From positions 124,001 to 188,000 of the forward strand of contig NZ_JAEMHK010000005.1 of assembly GCF_016458235.1 (NCBI RefSeq): a stretch of DNA of 64,000 bases. The letters run 5' to 3'. The notes under the pieces were generated by a model. The model did not search any database and was not told the DNA's origin. It worked only from the letters and a program-made list of their open reading frames with translations. Shown piece after piece: positions 15,924-25,033 of the stretch (position 1 is its first letter; each line of letters starts with the position of its first letter). This DNA comes from Geomonas propionica. Its GTDB lineage: Bacteria; Desulfobacterota; Desulfuromonadia; Geobacterales; Geobacteraceae. Position numbers and translations under genes: made by a program.

Positions 15924-16745
15924 ATGGCAATCATCACAATTTCCAGGGAGATGGGTACCGGCGCCTACGCCATTGCCAAGGAACTGGCAAAGAAGCTCAA
16001 GTACACCCTCGTTGACCGGGTAAAGATCGAGGAACTGGCCCCTGCATACGGCCTCACCCCCGAGATCCTGGAAAGGGTGGACGAGAAGCCCCCCTCCTAC
16101 CGGACCGCCGAGGACCGCCTCCAAGCCGCGCATCTTGCCACCATGGAGCTCATCCTGCTGGATTGCGCCAAGAAGGGTAACGTGATTCTTTACGGCAGGG
16201 GCGCGCAGGATCTCATCAAGGTGCTGACCAACGTCCTCCGGGTCCGTTTCATAGGGCAGTTTGAAGATCGCGTGGAAAAGTTCGCCGAAAGGGAGTGGAT
16301 CGATCCGGATCTGGCCCGCGAATTGATCAGGAGGAGCGACCACCAGTTGGGAGGCTTCATCCATTTTTACTTCGACCGCGACTGGAATGACCCGCTGAAC
16401 TACGACCTTATCTTCAACACCAAGGCTGCCAGCCAGCACGCCATGATTGAAGCCGTCATCGCCGCGTCCAAGGATGCCCGCCTCAAGGAAGGGGAGGAGG
16501 AGTCCATGGCGCTGCTCGAAGACCTGATCATCGCCAAGAGGGTCGAGGCCGAGCTGCTCAAGTCGTCTCTGGCCCGTGCTCTGAAGTTCTGCATCAGTTG
16601 TGAAGATGGGGTGGTCACCCTGGCCGGTCACGTGCAGAGCGAGGAGGAGATCGAGGAAGCCGTCGAGTTGGCCAGATCGGTCGAGGGTGTCACGGACGTC
16701 GAAAGCGACCTTGATGTGCTGAGCTATAAGCCGGTTAAGGACTAG
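15924..16745 (+). CDS. Cytidylate kinase-like protein fused to a BON domain
   Basis: 273 aa. Residues 1-~190 match the cytidylate kinase-like family: MAIITISREMGTGAYAIAKELAKKLKYTLVDR carries a degenerate P-loop (SREMGTGA, lacking the GKS/T of Cmk), with FYFDRDWNDPLNYDLIFNT as a later landmark. The last ~70 residues form a BON domain (LKFCISCEDGVVTLAGHVQSEEEIEEAVELARSVEGVTDVESDLDV), usually a phospholipid- or ligand-binding module. Catalysis is uncertain because the P-loop Lys is missing. AAAGGAGG precedes the ATG. Monocistronic. Confidence 0.72.
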   Translation: MAIITISREMGTGAYAIAKELAKKLKYTLVDRVKIEELAPAYGLTPEILERVDEKPPSYRTAEDRLQAAHLATMELILLDCAKKGNVILYGRGAQDLIKVLTNVLRVRFIGQFEDRVEKFAEREWIDPDLARELIRRSDHQLGGFIHFYFDRDWNDPLNYDLIFNTKAASQHAMIEAVIAASKDARLKEGEEESMALLEDLIIAKRVEAELLKSSLARALKFCISCEDGVVTLAGHVQSEEEIEEAVELARSVEGVTDVESDLDVLSYKPVKD

Positions 16746-16750
16746 AGGCA

Positions 16751-16790
16751 GGGACTAGGGACTAGGGACTAGGGACTAGGGACTAGGGAC
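16751..16790. repeat. 7-bp tandem repeat
   Basis: About five and a half head-to-tail copies of GGGACTA immediately downstream of the kinase-BON stop. No reading frame; a likely slippage-prone simple repeat. Confidence 0.9.
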
Positions 16791-16804
16791 CGGCGCATAA
16801 AAAA

Positions 16805-16891
16805 GAAGGGGCTGGGAGCGTAGGTGCGGGGGGCGGAAACCATTCGGTTTTTCCAGCCCCCAACCCCTAGCCCTCAGCCCCTTTGTTTTTT
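16805..16891. terminator. Bidirectional terminator between convergent genes
   Basis: Arms GAAGGGGCTGGGAGCGTAGG and the inverse words CCTAGCCCTCAGCCCCTT close a long imperfect hairpin; an A-run lies on the left flank and TTTGTTTTTT on the right. It sits between the convergent kinase-BON and PHP genes. Confidence 0.7.
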
Positions 16892-16897
16892 GAGCCT

Positions 16898-17755
16898 CTA
16901 GGCCCTCTGGCTTTGCGCCCGTTTCAAGGCTTCCACGCAGCTGTAGGGAATGGCCATGCTCCCCTTTCCGGTACCCATGCTGATCCCTTCCTCTATACCG
17001 TGGTAGTCGGAGCCGCCGGTCCAGATGAGCCCCTTCTTCACGGCGCTGGATACCAGGAAGGCGCTTTCCTGGTCGTTGCAGACGTTGTTGAAGGCCTCGA
17101 CGCCGGCCAGTCCCATGGCGCAGAGCTGGTCGATGATCCCGGTCAGCGTGTCGCGGTCGTTGGTGATGGTGGTGGGATGGGCGAGTACCGCCACCCCGCC
17201 GAGTCTCTGCACCGTCGCCAGGGCTTCTTCCATCGGGAAGTAGCGCTTGGGGACGTCGCACGGGAGCAGGTAGCGCACGAAGGCGTCCTGCATGTCGCGG
17301 GCGTACCCTTTGCCCATCAGGACCTGCGCGATGTGGGGGCGTCCCAGTGCCCCTCCGGCAAGGGCGGCCGCCTCCGCGCTGGAGATGGCTGCTTTCCCTT
17401 CAGTGGCCAGCTTCTCGTTGATCCGGTCCACGATGGCGTCGCCGCGGGCCTCCCGCCGGTCCCTGAACTCCTTGAGAATCGACTGCAATTGCGCATCGTG
17501 ATGATCGAGCAGGTATCCGAGCAGGTGGACGTCCTTGAAGGAACCGAAAGCGACGGAAAACTCGATAGCGGGCAGCACCTCCACACCGGCGGCCGCGCCT
17601 GCCGCAAGGGCCTCGTCGATGCCGTCCACCGTATCATGGTCCGCCAGCGCGATTGCCTTGAGCTCCAGTCTTTTGGCCATGGCCACCAGTTCAGTCGGGG
17701 TGCGCACCCCGTCGGAAAATGTCGAATGCAAATGCAGATCTACCAGTTCTCTCAT
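16898..17755 (-). CDS. PHP-domain phosphoesterase (RNase AM / YciV type)
   Basis: 285 aa. PHP metal-site motifs: DLHLHSTFSDGVRTPTELV at the N-terminus, ALADHDTVDGI, and late GSDYHG. The middle inserted segment (GRPHIAQVLMGKGYARDMQDAFVRYL) is typical of the YciV/TrpH group, whose members act on 5'-nucleotides or as 5'-3' exonucleases on short RNAs; which applies here is not decidable. Start ATG 17755, with GAGGGAG upstream on the minus strand. It converges on the kinase-BON gene. Confidence 0.85.
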   Translation of the reverse strand: MRELVDLHLHSTFSDGVRTPTELVAMAKRLELKAIALADHDTVDGIDEALAAGAAAGVEVLPAIEFSVAFGSFKDVHLLGYLLDHHDAQLQSILKEFRDRREARGDAIVDRINEKLATEGKAAISSAEAAALAGGALGRPHIAQVLMGKGYARDMQDAFVRYLLPCDVPKRYFPMEEALATVQRLGGVAVLAHPTTITNDRDTLTGIIDQLCAMGLAGVEAFNNVCNDQESAFLVSSAVKKGLIWTGGSDYHGIEEGISMGTGKGSMAIPYSCVEALKRAQSQRA

Positions 17756-17894
17756 GTAACTCCCTCGAATTTGATCAGGCCATTATAGGGGGTTCTCCCG
17801 TTTGTGCAATAGGGAAGGACGCAGTTAGCAGTTGCCTTGACTGGTGCCATCTTGTATAAGGAAGCATTACTTTTAAAGACTGACAGAGGTGTGT

Positions 17895-18119
17895 GTGGCA
17901 AAGAGCAAGGGTATGGCAGGGGCGGTATTCGCACTGTCGACGTTCATCATAGGGGGGATTCTCACTTTCACCGGTTTGGGGCTCATAGCGTTTATGAAGA
18001 ACCAGGATCTGCTTGGTTGGGGGGAGGGGCGCAGCATCGGCATCCTGCTGGTATGCGTAGGGCTTCTTGCTTCCATCATGGGCGTACTGGTAATGCGTGT
18101 GATCAACAACAGGTTGTGA
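17895..18119 (+). CDS. Small two-helix membrane protein
   Basis: About 74 aa with two hydrophobic helices (GAVFALSTFIIGGILTFTGLGLIAFM and IGILLVCVGLLASIMGVLVMRV). No known domain. The start is uncertain: GTG 17895 lies 5 bp after AGAGG, GTG 17889 is in frame upstream, and ATG 17913 lies downstream. It ends one base before the nth ATG, so it is likely coupled to nth, though a joint role is not implied. Confidence 0.6.
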   Translation: MAKSKGMAGAVFALSTFIIGGILTFTGLGLIAFMKNQDLLGWGEGRSIGILLVCVGLLASIMGVLVMRVINNRL

Positions 18120-18120
18120 C

Positions 18121-18777
18121 ATGAAGGACAACCAGGTCCACCAGGCGATAGCGATCCTCACCGAGGCGGTCAAGGCGTGGGTGAGTCCTGCGGTGACCAT
18201 CGTCGCCACGCAGGGGAAGGATCCTTTCAAGGTGCTGGTCTCCTGCATCCTCTCGCTGCGGACCCGTGACCAGACCACAGCCGAGGCTTCGGCCCGTCTC
18301 TTTGCGCTGGCTGATTCCCCTGAAAAGATGGTCCACCTGGATGTGCCGCAGATCGAGGCGGTCATCTACCCGGTCGGTTTCTACCGCGTCAAGGCCGAGC
18401 AGATTCTCGAAATTTCGCGCTCTTTGTGCGACCTGTACCGGGGAGCGGTGCCGGATGACCTGGAAACGCTGCTGAAGTTCAAGGGGGTAGGGAGGAAGAC
18501 GGCGAATCTTGTGCTCACCCTCGGTTTTGGCAAACCCGGCATCTGCGTCGACATTCACGTGCACCGGATCTGCAACCGCTGGGGTTACGTCAAGACCCGC
18601 ACGCCCGAACAGACTGAATTTGCGCTGAGAGAGAAGCTGCCTGCGGAGTACTGGATCATAATCAACGATCTTCTGGTAACTTTCGGCCAGAACCAGTGTA
18701 CGCCACTTTCACCGAGATGCTCGACTTGTCCGTTGTACGATCTGTGCGACAGGGTGTCAGTTGCTAAATCAAGATAA
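18121..18777 (+). CDS. nth: Endonuclease III (DNA glycosylase/AP lyase)
   Basis: Removes oxidised pyrimidines and nicks the resulting AP site in base excision repair. 218 aa, standard length. The helix-hairpin-helix FKGVGRKTANLVL carries the catalytic Lys, and the following VDIHVHRICNRWG carries the catalytic Asp. The C-terminal [4Fe-4S] loop C-x6-C-x2-C-x5-C is intact (CTPLSPRCSTCPLYDLC). Confidence 0.95.
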   Translation: MKDNQVHQAIAILTEAVKAWVSPAVTIVATQGKDPFKVLVSCILSLRTRDQTTAEASARLFALADSPEKMVHLDVPQIEAVIYPVGFYRVKAEQILEISRSLCDLYRGAVPDDLETLLKFKGVGRKTANLVLTLGFGKPGICVDIHVHRICNRWGYVKTRTPEQTEFALREKLPAEYWIIINDLLVTFGQNQCTPLSPRCSTCPLYDLCDRVSVAKSR

Positions 18778-18784
18778 AACAGTG

Positions 18785-18812
18785 TTGCACAAACTCGCTC
18801 TTTGAGTATAAT
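18785..18812 (+). promoter_or_regulatory. Sigma-70-like promoter
   Basis: TTGCAC (18785-18790), 16-bp spacer, TATAAT (18807-18812), 74 bp before the dehydrogenase ATG. Confidence 0.5.
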
Positions 18813-18886
18813 GGGGCCTTGAGTTTTTGTGAACTAAGCAAAAATGCTATCCGCTGATGCAGAGCATCAGCCACTCTGGGGGGATT

Positions 18887-19744
18887 ATGCTTAAGAAGAT
18901 AGGTTTCGTCGGTCTGGGCACCGTCGGCGTTCACATGGCAGCTAACCTTGCCAAGTCGGACTACCAATTAACGGTGTTTGACCAAGACGCGAATGCGATG
19001 GCAGAGCTTGCCAAGCTGGGCGTGAAAGTCGGCGAATCGCCGATGGCGACCGCCAAGGGGCAGGACCTGGTCATCGTGATCGTACCCGAGAGCAAGTACC
19101 TGGTATTCGGCGAGAACGGCGTCCTGGAAGGGATCGATCCCGGCACCATATTAGTCGACATGGGCACCCACTGCCTGGAGACCATCGAGCGCATGGCCGA
19201 GGAAGCGAAGGCGCGCCGCGTCATGTTTCTGGAGGCGCCGGTGTGGGGGAGCAAGGAGCACGCGGCCAACGGCCTGCTCACCATCCTGGCCGGTGGCGAT
19301 GAGGCCCTTTTGGGTCGTTGCCGCGAGCCGTTCTCCTATTTCGGTCTTAACATCATCCACATCGGCAAGATCGGCGACGCGACCCGCATGAAGCTGATCG
19401 TGAACCTGCTGCAGGCTGAGATGATGCAGTCCCTCTCCGAAGGCCTCGTCTTCGGCGAGAAGATGGGCTTCAAACCCGACAAGATCCTCGAGGTGCTCGA
19501 CTCCGGCGGGGTTGCCTCGCCGCTGTTCCACTCCAAGGGGCGCTCCATTGCGCGCGGCGACTTCAGCCGCAACCTGGCGCTCAAATACGTCGACTCGCAG
19601 ATGCGCCGTGTACTGGAGATGGCCGATAAACTGGGACTCGATCTTCCCGCCGCGAAGACCGTCTCCGAGATCTACGATCAGGCCGTGAAGGACGGCCGCG
19701 GCGAAGAGGACTTCTCCGCCATCGTGAAACTGCTGCGCAAGTAG
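18887..19744 (+). CDS. Beta-hydroxyacid dehydrogenase (glyoxylate/succinic semialdehyde reductase type)
   Basis: 285 aa NAD(P)-dependent oxidoreductase. Rossmann motif MLKKIGFVGLGTVGVHMAANL, substrate-binding EAPVWGSKEHAANG at the usual D/EAPVSGG position, and catalytic Lys in GDATRMKLIVNLL. Geobacter homologues of this family reduce succinic semialdehyde and glyoxylate; that activity is inferred from family membership. I chose ATG 18887 because GGGGGGATT precedes it and the Rossmann strand starts there; an in-frame ATG exists at 18857. It has its own promoter and terminator. Confidence 0.85.
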   Translation: MLKKIGFVGLGTVGVHMAANLAKSDYQLTVFDQDANAMAELAKLGVKVGESPMATAKGQDLVIVIVPESKYLVFGENGVLEGIDPGTILVDMGTHCLETIERMAEEAKARRVMFLEAPVWGSKEHAANGLLTILAGGDEALLGRCREPFSYFGLNIIHIGKIGDATRMKLIVNLLQAEMMQSLSEGLVFGEKMGFKPDKILEVLDSGGVASPLFHSKGRSIARGDFSRNLALKYVDSQMRRVLEMADKLGLDLPAAKTVSEIYDQAVKDGRGEEDFSAIVKLLRK

Positions 19745-19770
19745 CCGCTGTACTACTAATTGTTGCCCCA

Positions 19771-19803
19771 AGAGGCGCCCCCAGAAGGGCGCCTCTTTTT
19801 TTT
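19771..19803 (+). terminator. Rho-independent terminator
   Basis: Arms AGAGGCGCCC (19771-19780) and GGGCGCCTCT, then an eight-T run, after the dehydrogenase gene. Confidence 0.92.
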
Positions 19804-20198
19804 AACTTCCGCGATTTATATGAGTGAACTCCCCTACGAGCACCGTCCGAGCCTCACGTTCCCCACTTTGCAAAGGGGGGACAGGGGGGATTTGCGCTGC
19901 TTCTCGCCCCCATACCCTGCCTAAAATCAACAACCACCCCGTCTCCACCATCTCCCCCAATCGCTCCCATTCCCGCACTTATAAATGAAAAAAAATTGTG
20001 TGTACAAAAAACTTCCGGATGCAGTAAAAATAGATATTAAATTTTTTAGAAACGACCTTTATTGTTTTTAGCAAGTGCCAATTGTTATTTGTATGCTGCA
20101 ATAACAATAAGCACTTTTCACTGTTACGGTTCGCATAGCTACATATAAGATTGTATAAGCCGTAACATTATTACTACTTCAGTAGTAATGGGAGAACT
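19804..20198. other. Intergenic region upstream of ftsH
   Basis: Holds a dispersed repeat at 19859-19892 (TTTGCAAAGGGGGG with ACAGGGGGGATTT; related copies at 42520-42560 and 42601-42635). About 200 bp of AT-rich DNA (19980-20190) follows, probably the ftsH promoter region. Two small inverted repeats lie in it: GTTACGG/CCGTAAC (near 20122 and 20160) and ATTACTAC/GTAGTAAT (20170-20177/20182-20189), the latter ending 9 bp before the ftsH ATG. No gene seen. Confidence 0.55.
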
Positions 20199-21992
20199 AT
20201 GGGGAACACGAGAAACAAGAAGCTTCTGTTGTTGGGTCTGTCTTTGAGCTTTTTGGCCGTGGCCGGTTATGGCCTCTATTCCTGGCAACAATCACACGCG
20301 GATACGAGCAGGCAAATCAGCTACACAACCTTCATTCAGAAAGTCTCGGGCGGCAACATAGCCAAAGTGAGGATCGTCGGCGACGAGATCACCGCCAACG
20401 CTAAAAACGGCGAGAAGTTCAACCTCTTTCTCCCGGCAGGAGCCTACCTGGGCGATCTGCTCATCGCGAAGAAGGTCGATTTTTCCTCGACACCTCCTTC
20501 CGGCGGGCCGAACTGGTTCGAGATCGGCTTCCTGGTGGCCATCGGCATCTTCCTGTTTGTCATCTTGAGGCGCTTCACCGGCATGGGGAGAAGCCGTGCT
20601 CGCGTGGTCGACTACTCAGAATCGACCACCCGTTTCAGTGACGTGGCCGGTGCCGAGGAGGCCAAGGCGGAACTGCTGGACACGGTCGAGTTTCTGAAAG
20701 ATCCGGAGAAGTTCTCCACCTTGGGCGGCAAGATGCCCACCGGCGTGCTCCTCGTGGGCCCTCCGGGCACCGGCAAGACCCTGATCGCACGTGCGGTCGC
20801 GGGTGAGGCCGACGTTCCCTTCTTTTCCATCTCCGGCTCGGAATTCGTCGAGATGTATGTCGGCGTGGGTGCGTCGCGAGTCAGGGACCTGTTCGCGCAG
20901 GCCAAGAAGGCGGCACCCTGCATCGTCTTCATCGACGAGATCGACGCGGTCGGCCGCAAGCGTGACGCCGCAGCCGGTGGCGGCGCCAGCGACGAACGCG
21001 ACCAGACCCTGAACCAGTTGCTGGTCGAGATGGACGGCTTCGAGGTGAACTCCGGCATCGTGGTGCTGGCCGCCACCAACCGCCCCGAGATCCTCGACGC
21101 GGCGCTGCTGCGCTCAGGGCGCTTCGATCGCCAGGTCACTGTGGGCTCCCCGGACATCAGGGGGCGTGAGGCCATCCTCAAGGTGCACGCGAAGAACGTC
21201 CCGCTGCACGACGAGGTCGACCTGATGGTCATCGCCCGAGGCACCCCCGGCTTCTCCGGCGCCGACCTGGCCAACGTGGTCAACGAGGCCGCCATACTCG
21301 CCGCGCGCTCCAACAAGGGCGTGGTGGAGATGATCGATTTCGACCTGGCCAAGGACAAGGTGCTCATGGGTGCCGAGAAGAAGTCCATGGTCCTCTCCGA
21401 CAAACTGAAGCTTTCCACCGCGTACCACGAGGCGGGCCACGTGCTGGTGGCGAAACTGACCCCGGGCGCCGACCCGGTGCATAAGGTGACCATCATCCCC
21501 AGGGGAAGGGCGATGGGGGTCACCGTGCAGATTCCCGAAGACGACATCTACTGCTATACCAAGGAGATGCTGGTCGCCCACCTCAAGGTGCTCATGGGGG
21601 GGCGCGCCGCCGAGGAGCTGATCTACAGCACCACTACCACCGGGGCGGGCAACGACCTGGCGCGTGCCACCGACACCGCGCGCAGGATGGTCAGCGAATG
21701 GGGCATGTCGCGTGCCTTCGGTCCGGTCGCCTTCGGGCATAACGAGAACACCGATAACGGTGGGAAGAAAGGCTTCAGCGATGTCACCGCGCGGGAGATG
21801 GACAACGAGATCCGCTCCATCGTCAGCGGCTGCTACCAGGACGTCGTTACCCTGCTGCAGGAAAACATGGATACCCTGGAGCGGCTGACCCGGGAACTGG
21901 TCGTCAAGGAAACTCTCGATGCCGGCGAGATCGATGCGATCCTCGGATCCGGGGACGACGACAGCGACGAGCCGGTATCCGCGGCAGCCTAA
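20199..21992 (+). CDS. ftsH: ATP-dependent zinc metalloprotease FtsH
   Basis: Membrane-anchored AAA+ protease degrading misfolded membrane proteins and regulators. 597 aa. Two transmembrane helices (residues ~7-25 and ~107-125) flank a periplasmic segment. AAA module: Walker A GPPGTGKT, pore motif YVG, Walker [13 protein letters not shown], second region of homology [20 protein letters not shown]. Zinc site HEAGH in [15 protein letters not shown]. It is preceded by a long AT-rich leader with a small hairpin next to the ribosome site (GGGAGAACT). Confidence 0.96.
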   Translation: MGNTRNKKLLLLGLSLSFLAVAGYGLYSWQQSHADTSRQISYTTFIQKVSGGNIAKVRIVGDEITANAKNGEKFNLFLPAGAYLGDLLIAKKVDFSSTPPSGGPNWFEIGFLVAIGIFLFVILRRFTGMGRSRARVVDYSESTTRFSDVAGAEEAKAELLDTVEFLKDPEKFSTLGGKMPTGVLLVGPPGTGKTLIARAVAGEADVPFFSISGSEFVEMYVGVGASRVRDLFAQAKKAAPCIVFIDEIDAVGRKRDAAAGGGASDERDQTLNQLLVEMDGFEVNSGIVVLAATNRPEILDAALLRSGRFDRQVTVGSPDIRGREAILKVHAKNVPLHDEVDLMVIARGTPGFSGADLANVVNEAAILAARSNKGVVEMIDFDLAKDKVLMGAEKKSMVLSDKLKLSTAYHEAGHVLVAKLTPGADPVHKVTIIPRGRAMGVTVQIPEDDIYCYTKEMLVAHLKVLMGGRAAEELIYSTTTTGAGNDLARATDTARRMVSEWGMSRAFGPVAFGHNENTDNGGKKGFSDVTAREMDNEIRSIVSGCYQDVVTLLQENMDTLERLTRELVVKETLDAGEIDAILGSGDDDSDEPVSAAA

Positions 21993-22148
21993 ACATTCCA
22001 GCCTGAAAACAACCGGGGGGACCGGCGCGCTCTGCACCAAGCGCCTGTCCCCCCTCGCTTTTCCCACCAGCAGCAAAAGCTTGCCCCCCCAGCCGATCGA
22101 TGTTATGAAAGAGCCTGGCCCAGGCCCATTCGAACCGAGGAGTACCCG

Positions 22149-22628
22149 ATGACCAACAATGATGTTTTCCGCAGACTGCGCTACGCGCTGAACCTCAACA
22201 ACCAGGCTGTGGTAGAGGCTTTCCGGCTTTCGGGCATGAAGATGGGGCAGGCGGATATCACCAGCTTGGTCAAGAAGGAAGACGAGGAGGGGTTCCGCGA
22301 GTGCGGCGACGAGGTCCTGCAGGCATTCCTGGACGGCCTGATCGCCCTGAAGCGGGGGAAGCGTGAAGGGGCAGATGACAAAGCGGCACCGTCATCCGAG
22401 CAACTGACCAACAACGACATCCTCAAGAAGATCCGTATTGCGCTGAGCCTGAAGGAAGATGAGATGCTGGCGATCTTCAAGTTGGCCAGCTTCCCGGTGT
22501 CCAAATCCGAACTGAGCGCGGTGTTCCGTGCCAAGGAACACGAGAACTACAAGCCCTGCGGCGACCAGATGCTGCGCAATTTCCTCAAGGGGCTGACCAT
22601 GAAGTACCGGGAAAGCGTCCAGCACTAA
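22149..22628 (+). CDS. DUF1456 (YehS-like) protein
   Basis: 159 aa with two ~70-residue copies of the DUF1456 unit, each beginning TNND(V/I)xxxIRxALxL and ending CGDxxLxxFLxGL. Function unknown; the family is cytoplasmic. CCGAGGAGTACC precedes the ATG. It lies 156 bp after ftsH and 18 bp before the next ORF. Confidence 0.85.
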   Translation: MTNNDVFRRLRYALNLNNQAVVEAFRLSGMKMGQADITSLVKKEDEEGFRECGDEVLQAFLDGLIALKRGKREGADDKAAPSSEQLTNNDILKKIRIALSLKEDEMLAIFKLASFPVSKSELSAVFRAKEHENYKPCGDQMLRNFLKGLTMKYRESVQH

Positions 22629-22646
22629 AGGCTAAGGGAGGTTCGC

Positions 22647-23063
22647 TTGGACCATCACGAAGTCGAAGGGGCCGCTGCCGCAGCCGAAGTAGATCAAACT
22701 GCTGAAGCTGCTGGAACTGCACAAGCTGCCGACGGTGCCGAGGCTGCTGCAGCCACAGACCCGGCTGCCATTGCCCGCGGACTGGCCGCCGTGCGCAAGC
22801 GCCGCTGGTGTCTCTGGATGGTTCTCATCGTTTATCTCCCCACCATGTACCTGACCCAGAAAATTACCCATTCCTTCAGCGGTTCTATGCCGGTGTTTTT
22901 CGCCTGGTTCGCCGTGCTGCTCTGCGTGATGTTCTATTCCGCAACCGCCCGGTGCCCACGCTGCCGCAACTATTACCACATGCAGGGGATGGCGCTGCTT
23001 TACCTGCGCAAGTGCCTGCACTGCCAGCTCCCCCTCAACGCCGACAAGGGTGACAAGTTCTAG
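22647..23063 (+). CDS. Small membrane protein with Cys4 motif
   Basis: 138 aa: an Ala/Glu-rich N-terminus (residues 1-45), two transmembrane helices (WCLWMVLIVYLPTMYLTQKI and MPVFFAWFAVLLCVMFYSA), and a C-terminal C-x2-C...C-x2-C pair (CPRC..CLHC), probably zinc-binding. No family recognised. The start is TTG at 22647 with GGGAGG upstream. It overlaps the end of the convergent lipoprotein gene by four bases. Confidence 0.6.
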   Translation: MDHHEVEGAAAAAEVDQTAEAAGTAQAADGAEAAAATDPAAIARGLAAVRKRRWCLWMVLIVYLPTMYLTQKITHSFSGSMPVFFAWFAVLLCVMFYSATARCPRCRNYYHMQGMALLYLRKCLHCQLPLNADKGDKF

Positions 23064-23725
23064 GGAGTGCCTGCTCCCTTTCCTTCCGTAGTCTCGCTGT
23101 ATGCCCGCTGGGCCCTGTCTACCACCGACAACTCCGCTTCCAGTTCATACAACAGGCTGTCCCCGTCCACTTCGCTCTTGCGCATGAACAGTTCCATGTC
23201 CCGTACCCCTTGCTCGCTCAACTCCCGGGACAGGTGCTCATCGATGGCATTGATGTCGAACTCGAAGGCGCGGTAGGCGCGCTGCAACGCCTGCCCCTGC
23301 TCCGCGATCGGCTCGAAGGCGTCGCCCAACTCCATGCGCGGCAACCGTGCATTGCGCGACAGTCTCGGGTAGCGGCATTGCCCGGCTGATTTTTCCCCCT
23401 CCACGAGGTACGAGTTCCCCTGATAGTGCATTCCATTGGCGTGCTGCACCAGCTTTTCACCGGCGCCGGTCATGGTGTTCACCCTTTCCCTGAAAGCGCG
23501 ATAAGCCCGGGGCAGGTCGGCCGCGTCGGCAAATTTCACGTCGTCGAGCGCCTTGCGTGTTTCCTGGGTCTTTTGCTGTGCGTACTGCAGGTCATCCTGC
23601 ACAGTCTGCAGGGACGCGCTACTTCCTTGCCGCCCGCCCCACCAGGACGTGCATCCCGTCAAGGAAATCCCAATGAGGACTACTGCCAGCTGACCCAAAG
23701 GACGAGGTGAGTTCAGTTGTCTCAT
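23060..23725 (-). CDS. Putative lipoprotein with coiled-coil character
   Basis: 221 aa. The signal sequence ends in a lipobox-like LTGC (residues ~22-25), so membrane anchoring is likely. The rest is charged and mostly helical (LQTVQDDLQYAQQKTQETRKALDDVK; ELEAELSVVDRAQRAYSE). I recognise no defined domain. It converges with the Cys4 membrane protein gene. Confidence 0.6.
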   Translation of the reverse strand: MRQLNSPRPLGQLAVVLIGISLTGCTSWWGGRQGSSASLQTVQDDLQYAQQKTQETRKALDDVKFADAADLPRAYRAFRERVNTMTGAGEKLVQHANGMHYQGNSYLVEGEKSAGQCRYPRLSRNARLPRMELGDAFEPIAEQGQALQRAYRAFEFDINAIDEHLSRELSEQGVRDMELFMRKSEVDGDSLLYELEAELSVVDRAQRAYSETTEGKGAGTP

Positions 23726-23978
23726 GACAGGCTCCTGTTATGCTGTTGCGATTGGATAATCGTACTTAATGTGATGTAGGTGTCAACGCGCGTGGTCGAA
23801 CAAAAACAACGTCGGCTGTCAGCCAAGCCGCAGCAAGTAAAAGGTGATAAGAGGGCGCGCAGGGGGGCGCGTTTTTGGTAAAATGAAGACACTCAGCTCT
23901 GTTGCTAATGAGAGTGGATCCCATTCCATTTCAGCTGCCTCAACCTATCTCATTGGTTGTGGCAGCGCGGAGGAAATC

Positions 23979-24764
23979 ATGAAAAAATACCTTCTAGCAT
24001 TAATGATGACACTGGTGGCCCAGGGAGCCAGCGCCGCGGTGGTGGGGCATAACGTCGAGTACCGGCAGGGTGACACGATCCTAGAGGGGTACCTGGCCTA
24101 TGACGACGCCATCAAGGTGAAGCGGCCCGGGGTGCTCGTGATCCATGAGTGGACCGGTGTCAGCGCCTATGAAAAGATGCGTGTCGAGCAACTTGCCAAG
24201 CTGGGGTACGTCGCCTTTGCCGCTGACATTTACGGCAAAGGCGTGCGCCCGGTCGGTCCGGAGGCGGCAGCCAAGGAAGCGGCCAAGTACCGGGGCAACG
24301 ACCGGAGCCTGATCCGCGCTCGCGCCGCGGCGGGACTCGAGAAGCTGGCAGGGTTCCCGCAAGTCGACCCGAAGCGCTTGGCCGTTATGGGGTATTGCTT
24401 CGGTGGCACCGCCGCACTGGAGCTGGCCAGAAGCGGCGCCGACCTCCTGGGCACCGTTAGCTTCCACGGTGGCCTCAGCACTCCGAACCCGGCCGATGCC
24501 AGGAACATACGCGGCAAGGTGCTAGCGCTGCATGGTGCCGACGACCCCTACGTGAAACCCGATGAGGTCGCCGCCTTCCAGAAGGAGATGCGCGATGCCA
24601 AGGTGGACTGGCAGATGAACATGTACGGCAACGCCGTGCACAGCTTCACCAATCCGAAGTCGGGCAACGACAACAGCAAGGGAGCCGCCTACAACGAGAA
24701 GGCAGACCGGCGCTCCTTCGAGGCGATGAAGATATTCTTCAACGAGATCTTCGGCGCACCCTGA
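23979..24764 (+). CDS. Dienelactone hydrolase-family protein, exported
   Basis: 261 aa alpha/beta hydrolase with a signal peptide (MKKYLLALMMTLVAQGASA). Catalytic triad candidates: Cys in MGYCFGGTAAL, Asp in LHGADDPYV, His in NAVHSF. The EWTGVSAYEKMRVEQLAKLGYVAFAADIYGKG block is typical of dienelactone hydrolases. Substrate unknown; the periplasmic location argues against a classical chlorocatechol pathway. GCGGAGGAAATC precedes the ATG at 23979. Confidence 0.82.
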   Translation: MKKYLLALMMTLVAQGASAAVVGHNVEYRQGDTILEGYLAYDDAIKVKRPGVLVIHEWTGVSAYEKMRVEQLAKLGYVAFAADIYGKGVRPVGPEAAAKEAAKYRGNDRSLIRARAAAGLEKLAGFPQVDPKRLAVMGYCFGGTAALELARSGADLLGTVSFHGGLSTPNPADARNIRGKVLALHGADDPYVKPDEVAAFQKEMRDAKVDWQMNMYGNAVHSFTNPKSGNDNSKGAAYNEKADRRSFEAMKIFFNEIFGAP

Positions 24765-24782
24765 CCGCAGGACGCGCAACGG

Positions 24783-24899
24783 ACCAAGAGCTGGCTCAAG
24801 GTGAAGTGCGCCCAGTCAGGAGTTCGTGGTGGGCGGTTTCACCGAGTCCGGCGCCGGGCGACCCTTCGGCTCCCTGCTGGCCGGCTACTACAACGACAG
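24783..24899 (+). pseudogene. Relic of an ATP-dependent DNA ligase (LigD-type) C-terminus
   Basis: Translating 24783-24815 gives TKSWLKVKCAQ, and from 24817, one base out of frame, QEFVVGGFTESGAGRPFGSL and LAGYYND. Together these follow the SxxWLKVKCxxxQEFVxGGxT..FGxLLxGYY block of ATP-dependent DNA ligases of the Ku/LigD system. There is a frameshift at 24816, no start and no catalytic domain upstream, so this is a fragment. A further short piece (PWPWYFEFRQKLPG, near 24927-24971) is of unknown origin. Confidence 0.7.
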
Positions 24900-25033
24900 G
24901 GCGCCTCGCCCGGACTGCCCTTGAAGCCGTGGCCGTGGTACTTCGAGTTTAGGCAGAAGCTGCCGGGTTAGAGAGCTTGACTTGCCCCCGCGGGCGGCGG
25001 TATACCTGTGCAATTACTTTTCCCGGAGCACGC

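Noticed and set aside
16751-16790. Regulatory array made of GGGACTA repeats
   Set aside because: Simple 7-bp slippage repeat between convergent gene ends; no evidence for a binding role.
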